DNA of 10,111 nucleotides from UBA1124 sp963933095. Its GTDB lineage: Bacteria > Pseudomonadota > Gammaproteobacteria > Pseudomonadales > Cellvibrionaceae. Every line of letters begins with the position of its first letter. Positions within the stretch are counted from its first letter, which is position 1. The position numbers were made by a program, and so were the translations under genes. This document shows positions 9,001 to 10,111 of this stretch, piece after piece. Location of the stretch: positions 1 through 10,111 of the forward strand of contig CAWVSV010000080.1 in NCBI GenBank assembly GCA_963933095.1. Direction: 5' to 3'. The notes beneath the pieces were generated by a model. That model was not told where the DNA came from and made no database searches. It saw only the letters and a program-made list of their open reading frames with translations.

Positions 9001-10111
9001 CTCCGATGCCGACTTGTTTTTAGTCCGCGAGAATTTTGTCGCGCGTATGCACGGTAACTCACTAAGTTACGCCGCTAATATGGCTGTAGAGCGAATCAAC
9101 TATGACAGCAGTCTGAATGGCTCCGCTTTTGTGCACGATAATGCTACGCCACTTGTTACTGTCGACGATTATATGGCCGGTGAAACCGGTGTAGTAATTA
9201 ATACTTACGCTGGCGATGATGAAATATTTTTTGACGACACTGGAACCACCTTTAATGTTGATGCCGGTACCGGTAACGATGTCTTTCAGGTAGGGCAAAT
9301 GTTTGGCTACGAAACTAGCGTAAAAGCAAAGCCCACAACGGCCCTAGCCGGAGATGCATTTCAAGGTGGTGACGGTGCATTTACTACGCGGGGTTACTTA
9401 AGCCGCGGTACCAGCCATTTAACCACTCTTTGGGGGGGCGATGATCACGATGTGTTTTCTGTTTATAGCAATAAAGAGATGTTATTTCTTGAGGGTGAAG
9501 ATGGCGACGATCACTTTGAATTGAGGACATTTGTTCTTGATAGTGATCTCAGCGCGCCTGCAGAAAAAACCTTAGTAGTCGGTGGTGGTAAAGGCAATGA
9601 CACCATAGAGTACAATCTAAATTCTGATGTCTTTATTGATGGTGGCGAGGGAACAGATACCGTCACGATTATCGGAACAGAGGAAGACGATTCTTTTTTG
9701 ATTACTCATACGGGTGTGGTTGGTGCAGGGATATTGACTCATATCAGTGGTAGTGAGTTTGTATCAATCGACGGCATGCAAGGTAGCGATACTTTTTATG
9801 TGCAAGGCTCGGAAACGGGTGTTACATACAGCCTCATCGGCGGCACCGGCAGTGATGATTTTATCATTACCGGCGATGTGATTAATGAGGTTTCTCAGGC
9901 TGATGATGCCGATAAAGTTATAGACACTGTTGCCGGCAATATTATGATTGAAGGCGGTCAAACTGATGCTGATCGAACTTTGCGCCACGCCATTATGTTG
10001 CCCAACGAAAATCCGGTCACACCTATTGTAGTTATCGACAATAGCGATGAAATTATTAGTACCGATCAGTTAATCGTTTATCGCGATTACGCTAAAAATG
10101 ATGAGCAAGGT
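1..10111 (+). CDS. Giant LktA/filamentous-haemagglutinin-like adhesin with RTX-like motifs, internal fragment (both ends outside window)
   Basis: Codons starting at base 2 run without a stop to base 10111, giving 3,370 residues; base 1 is the last base of a preceding codon. Neither start nor stop is present, so the full protein is longer than 3,370 residues. The translation is low in complexity and rich in Gly, Ala, Ser, Thr, Asn, Asp and beta-branched residues, and I read no Cys. In order it holds an RYxY module (residues 25-74), LktA-like Gly/Ala-rich units (108-575), three tandem RYxY modules (609-780), LktA-like beta-rich sequence (796-1800) with a helical insert (1161-1224), haemagglutinin-like repeats (about 1801-2850) with a second helical insert (2050-2146), and RTX-like motifs (2858-3287). 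Families of this type are exported surface or extracellular adhesins; function here is inferred from architecture only. No secretion signal, catalytic motif or autotransporter domain is visible. No frameshift was found. An alternative description is a calcium-binding beta-strand-repeat protein of unknown function. Confidence 0.93.
74..223 (+). repeat. RYxY module, copy A
   Basis: Residues 25-74 read NHTVDILAGYSLTGSG, then LIGNRYAYLG, then LTVLDWSNIDFSDKAVWQDLG. They share the pattern hVDhhAG..GSG..G.RYxYhG....LD....NF.D...W with the tandem copies at 1826-2341. The residues before it, IGATRDFTS, resemble the tail of copy B (KIATTSDDATFTS), so another copy probably ends at the window start. The DNA of the copies differs at many synonymous sites, so the duplication looks old. 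Similar modules occur, to my recollection, in giant bacterial surface proteins; I know no assigned function. It may be a structural spacer between beta-helical blocks. Confidence 0.75.
323..1727 (+). repeat. LktA-like Gly/Ala-rich adhesin repeats (about nine units)
   Basis: Residues 108-575 repeat a unit in which a Gly/Ala-rich strand (for example GVAAGLLAAGASIGVVSVSG) leads to a short strand with an aromatic residue and often Gly, such as AYVG, AYLG, VFIG, SYVG or AWTG, followed by a 'DDITIKA'-like strand. These phasing tetrapeptides start at bases 362, 527, 686, 863, 1034, 1193, 1400, 1559 and 1715, giving spacings of 52-69 residues. This pattern is typical of the filamentous adhesin family named after the Fusobacterium leukotoxin LktA. 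It is expected to form a beta-helical or beta-solenoid stalk on the cell surface. The sixth (VQVS) and ninth (AEVG) units lack the aromatic residue. The family call is from recognition by eye and is less certain than the repeat itself. Confidence 0.7.
1826..2341 (+). repeat. RYxY modules, tandem copies B, C and D
   Basis: There are three consecutive copies. B (1826-1960) has GNTVDILAGFTGSG, DIGSRYQYSG and a Trp near its end. C (2018-2158) has GNTVDVVAGFQGSG, DGRYQYLG, LDLTVANFND and LWQSMG. D (2201-2341) has KGDLIQIINADAKNG, ASYQYQG, INLSTTNF and QWVAI. The conserved Gly at the start of each copy recurs every 63-65 residues. B and C keep VD, AGF, GSG and RYQY; D has lost VD, AG and the Arg and looks degenerate. 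The linkers (TSTASNVETIING, NNEDGVQTLRKG) share a 'T...NG/KG' lead-in. The block separates two LktA-like beta-rich regions, which suggests a hinge or spacer. Function is not known. Confidence 0.8.
2387..3430 (+). other. LktA-like beta-rich domain, first half
   Basis: Residues 796-1143 continue the Gly/Ala-rich pattern with longer, less regular units: VTVGAGGALAGVGAVVDHDV, GTTGGLASGAGANSNITL, LSSGGAVAGAGGAITIST. A segment with basic and acidic residues follows (RARDDLNITVGKNIHHERDK), then AYAKAVNWLSATADGINSAL at about residues 1087-1106 and a strand pair reading GVIHIDGTVRTGINRNIDLT. The 'NW...GGVEQ...G.VHIDG.V.TGI' order resembles my recollection of the conserved part of LktA-family adhesins, which supports that assignment. 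I see no catalytic or metal site. The exact boundaries are approximate. Confidence 0.55.
3482..3673 (+). other. Charged, probably alpha-helical insert 1
   Basis: Residues 1161-1224 break the Gly/Ser/Thr-rich beta pattern. They are rich in Lys, Arg, Glu, Leu and Ala, have few Gly and no Pro, and show hydrophobic residues at helix-like spacing (ESGLALQLSNAKDNLKRYAN, then RAEVTRLESEMLRKGLAREL). A helical hairpin or short coiled coil is the natural reading. It sits directly between the GVIHIDG strands and the next beta-rich block. It could be a protruding loop or an oligomerisation element; no motif identifies a function. Confidence 0.6.
3686..4860 (+). other. LktA-like beta-rich domain, second half
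   Basis: Residues 1229-1620 hold alternating short strands with recurring G-x-[IL]-x-[IL] steps: AGRIDLRATALTGSGMFDAPG, then IVTIENQTHAQLRI, GVVLNGNLLN, VVGEINNLNGELTIDAGKG, DINISGSISV, GGYIDLTGHIINTG and GYGKISITNHTDYDVVLNEI. The order 'SLTGTGxxDAPG ... NxLNGxLTI ... GxIxISG' is one I associate with LktA-family and related giant adhesins. A Gln/Gly/Thr-rich linker (GQPGQTAQTG, about residue 1309) and a Leu/Arg-rich stretch (QKLDALIARLT) interrupt it. It probably forms part of a beta-solenoid on the cell surface. No enzymatic residues are recognisable. Confidence 0.5.
4970..5401 (+). other. Trp/Tyr/His-rich 'LRYGW ... WYG ... HTHSIKAD' domain
   Basis: Residues 1657-1800 differ from their surroundings: they are aromatic and charged rather than Gly/Ala-rich. 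Landmarks are GLRYGWKVGQ, SSSWLGIDAFAKDP, ELMGGGAYVYVDSG, YLHTLETIDL, STWYGTTTHYKELTKKMSKQ and EVHTHSIKADYDVNIEFMG. I recall similar 'RYxWxxGQ', 'WLGID', 'WYG' and 'HTHSIRAD' landmarks in other giant LktA-like adhesins of aquatic bacteria, so this is probably a conserved domain and not filler. Its role is unknown. The clustered His residues (HTH) could be structural or metal-linked, but nothing here proves that. The following sequence returns to beta-strand repeats. Confidence 0.5.
5402..6148 (+). other. Filamentous-haemagglutinin-like beta-strand repeats, first block
   Basis: Residues 1801-2049 are short strands separated by Gly/Asn/Asp turns: GTGDVIINGDLLNSNGTTSI, GRVHIKEIYGDLTIDQI, YDITLESDGNIEAASGKIGL, GDVYLEETTGDLRLREI. 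Strand-turn spacing near 20 residues is typical of right-handed beta-helices in filamentous haemagglutinins. Two copies of the G-x-[IV]-G-x5-L motif lie here (THIGSAGAL at about 5567, GGIGESGQRL at 5870). This is probably stalk or receptor-contact surface of the adhesin. The fold call is inferred from the pattern, not from a search. Confidence 0.55.
5741..5763. repeat. Perfect inverted repeat inside the coding sequence
   Basis: Eleven bases at 5741-5751 (gcgatatccgc) are exactly reverse-complemented at 5753-5763 (gcggatatcgc) with a single base between. The encoded residues are AISAADIA in an unremarkable haemagglutinin-like stretch. No U-tract follows on either strand, so it does not look like an intrinsic terminator. 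It may be chance or a protein-binding palindrome. Confidence 0.85.
6149..6439 (+). other. Gln/Glu/Arg/Tyr-rich, probably alpha-helical insert 2
   Basis: Residues 2050-2146 carry almost no Gly and many Gln, Glu, Arg, Tyr and Ala (QKIAQVQESYRAGFQQEYQS, SAQERQAYHASYERQGMPSA, AAITAQEVKRTAEYRELHKT). The composition and spacing point to several alpha-helices, in contrast with the beta-rich flanks. It begins after GGLWTDLGLTADTGA and ends before NVATGHTVDAN. The insert is longer than insert 1 and not obviously homologous to it by eye. It may be a helical subdomain projecting from the beta-helix. No known motif is evident. Confidence 0.6.
6824..6979 (+). other. Single 'ADQIQR ... SAGMTIEV ... YYEIASVTKSTITLV' module
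   Basis: Residues 2275-2326 read ADQIQRNDDVSWLDNFSAGM, then TIEVWGDTAN, then NYYEIASVTKSTITLVD. This fits a small beta module, pattern ADTIxRxxGSWxDDGFxxGMTIxVxGSxxNxGxYxIxSVTxxTLTL, that I recognise as repeated in many large bacterial surface and phage-associated proteins. Only one copy is seen here. The usual short 'NDG' turn is replaced by a longer NETSRGN turn. It probably forms a small independent beta-sandwich or barrel. Confidence 0.55.
6980..8550 (+). other. Filamentous-haemagglutinin-like beta-strand repeats, second block
   Basis: Residues 2327-2850 are again short strands with Gly/Asp turns: VDLEATGKVKIDAAGTAYIG, GDINLAAAFSKSGDIYLESK, TGSILDALDHEFEKIIARDV, GRLNIQAQNTINVEEVGGDI, DGDLSIYTLGTNNGKSVFVV, GRIKLFAAGDIGESANRLQT and GSIKLLAGDDLVLESGVVIN. 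The 'GDI-x-L-x-A-x-GSI' alternation is characteristic of haemagglutinin-type beta-helices. It grows richer in Asp towards its end, leading into the RTX-like region. An RGD tripeptide (8489-8497) sits in one strand-turn but has no supporting context. Role: probable adhesin shaft. Confidence 0.55.
8573..9862 (+). repeat. RTX-like Gly/Asp motifs, probably calcium-binding
   Basis: Residues 2858-3287 contain about fourteen motifs of the G-x-G-x-D-x-h type or close variants: GEGGNDVLIL (8573), GGDNADEITL (8720), GRGGDDKITI (8786), GGKGSDTVQI (8861), TSDADLFLV (8999), YAGDDEIFF (9206), DAGTGNDVFQV (9260), WGGDDHDVFSV (9431), EGEDGDDHFEL (9491), GGGKGNDTIEY (9581), GGEGTDTVTI (9641), GTEEDDSFLI (9674), DGMQGSDTFYV (9770) and GGTGSDDFII (9839). 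Canonical RTX nonapeptides bind calcium in a parallel beta-roll and are common in type I secreted proteins. Here the motifs are spaced apart, with one or two per ~40-residue unit, instead of packed in tandem. Calcium binding is therefore likely at some sites but not proven for all. Confidence 0.65.
9863..10111 (+). other. Post-RTX segment running off the window
   Basis: Residues 3288-3370 read TGDVINEVSQADDADKVIDT, VAGNIMIEGGQTDADRTLRH and AIMLPNENP, then VVIDNSDEIISTDQLIVYRD. The segment keeps an acidic, beta-rich composition, and the frame is still open at base 10111. The GDV...GNIMIEGG...LP order resembles the unit ends in Asp-rich giant adhesins, so more units probably follow. No secretion signal or stop is present. 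Confidence 0.5.

Noticed and set aside
1..10111. A multi-gene novel system such as a defence island, secretion cluster or CRISPR array
   Set aside because: No gene boundary, regularly spaced identical DNA repeat, RNA gene or second supported coding region is present; everything fits one gene.

Overview
The whole window is the interior of a single giant gene on the + strand. The frame whose codons start at base 2 is open from the first base to the last: 3,370 codons with no stop, no start region and no end. I see no intergenic stretch, promoter, terminator, RNA gene, mobile element or CRISPR array. Shorter reading frames on both strands lie inside this frame and lack independent support.

The encoded protein looks like a very large secreted surface adhesin rich in beta-strands. 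It is rich in Gly, Ala, Ser, Thr, Asn, Asp, Val and Ile, and I read no cysteine in it. Its architecture is mosaic. (1) Bases 1-223: the end of one copy and then a full copy of a ~50-residue module (hVDhhAG..GSG..G.RYxYhG....LDh...NF.D...W). (2) Bases 323-1727: about nine Gly/Ala-rich units of 52-69 residues resembling the LktA-family filamentous adhesin (Fusobacterium leukotoxin-like). (3) Bases 1826-2341: three more tandem copies of the RYxY module. (4) Bases 2387-5401: further LktA-like beta-rich sequence, broken by a charged, probably helical insert (3482-3673) and closing with a conserved-looking WYG...HTHSIKAD segment. (5) Bases 5402-8550: filamentous-haemagglutinin-like beta-strand repeats with a recurring G-x-[IV]-G-x5-L motif, a second helical insert (6149-6439) and one small GMTIEV...YYEIASVT module (6824-6979). 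(6) Bases 8573-9862: scattered RTX-like Gly/Asp motifs that probably bind calcium. (7) A terminal stretch that continues beyond the window.

The organism is probably a Gram-negative, plausibly marine or aquatic, proteobacterium. This rests on the protein type, the RTX-like motifs and a G+C content that looks mid-range by eye; the taxon cannot be fixed from the sequence. Likely roles are attachment, biofilm formation or cell-cell contact, with export by a type I or two-partner route. The window shows neither the N-terminal nor the C-terminal secretion signal, so the route is open. I found no multi-gene system here. The points of interest are the architecture, the RYxY module, the helical inserts and a perfect inverted repeat inside the coding sequence.
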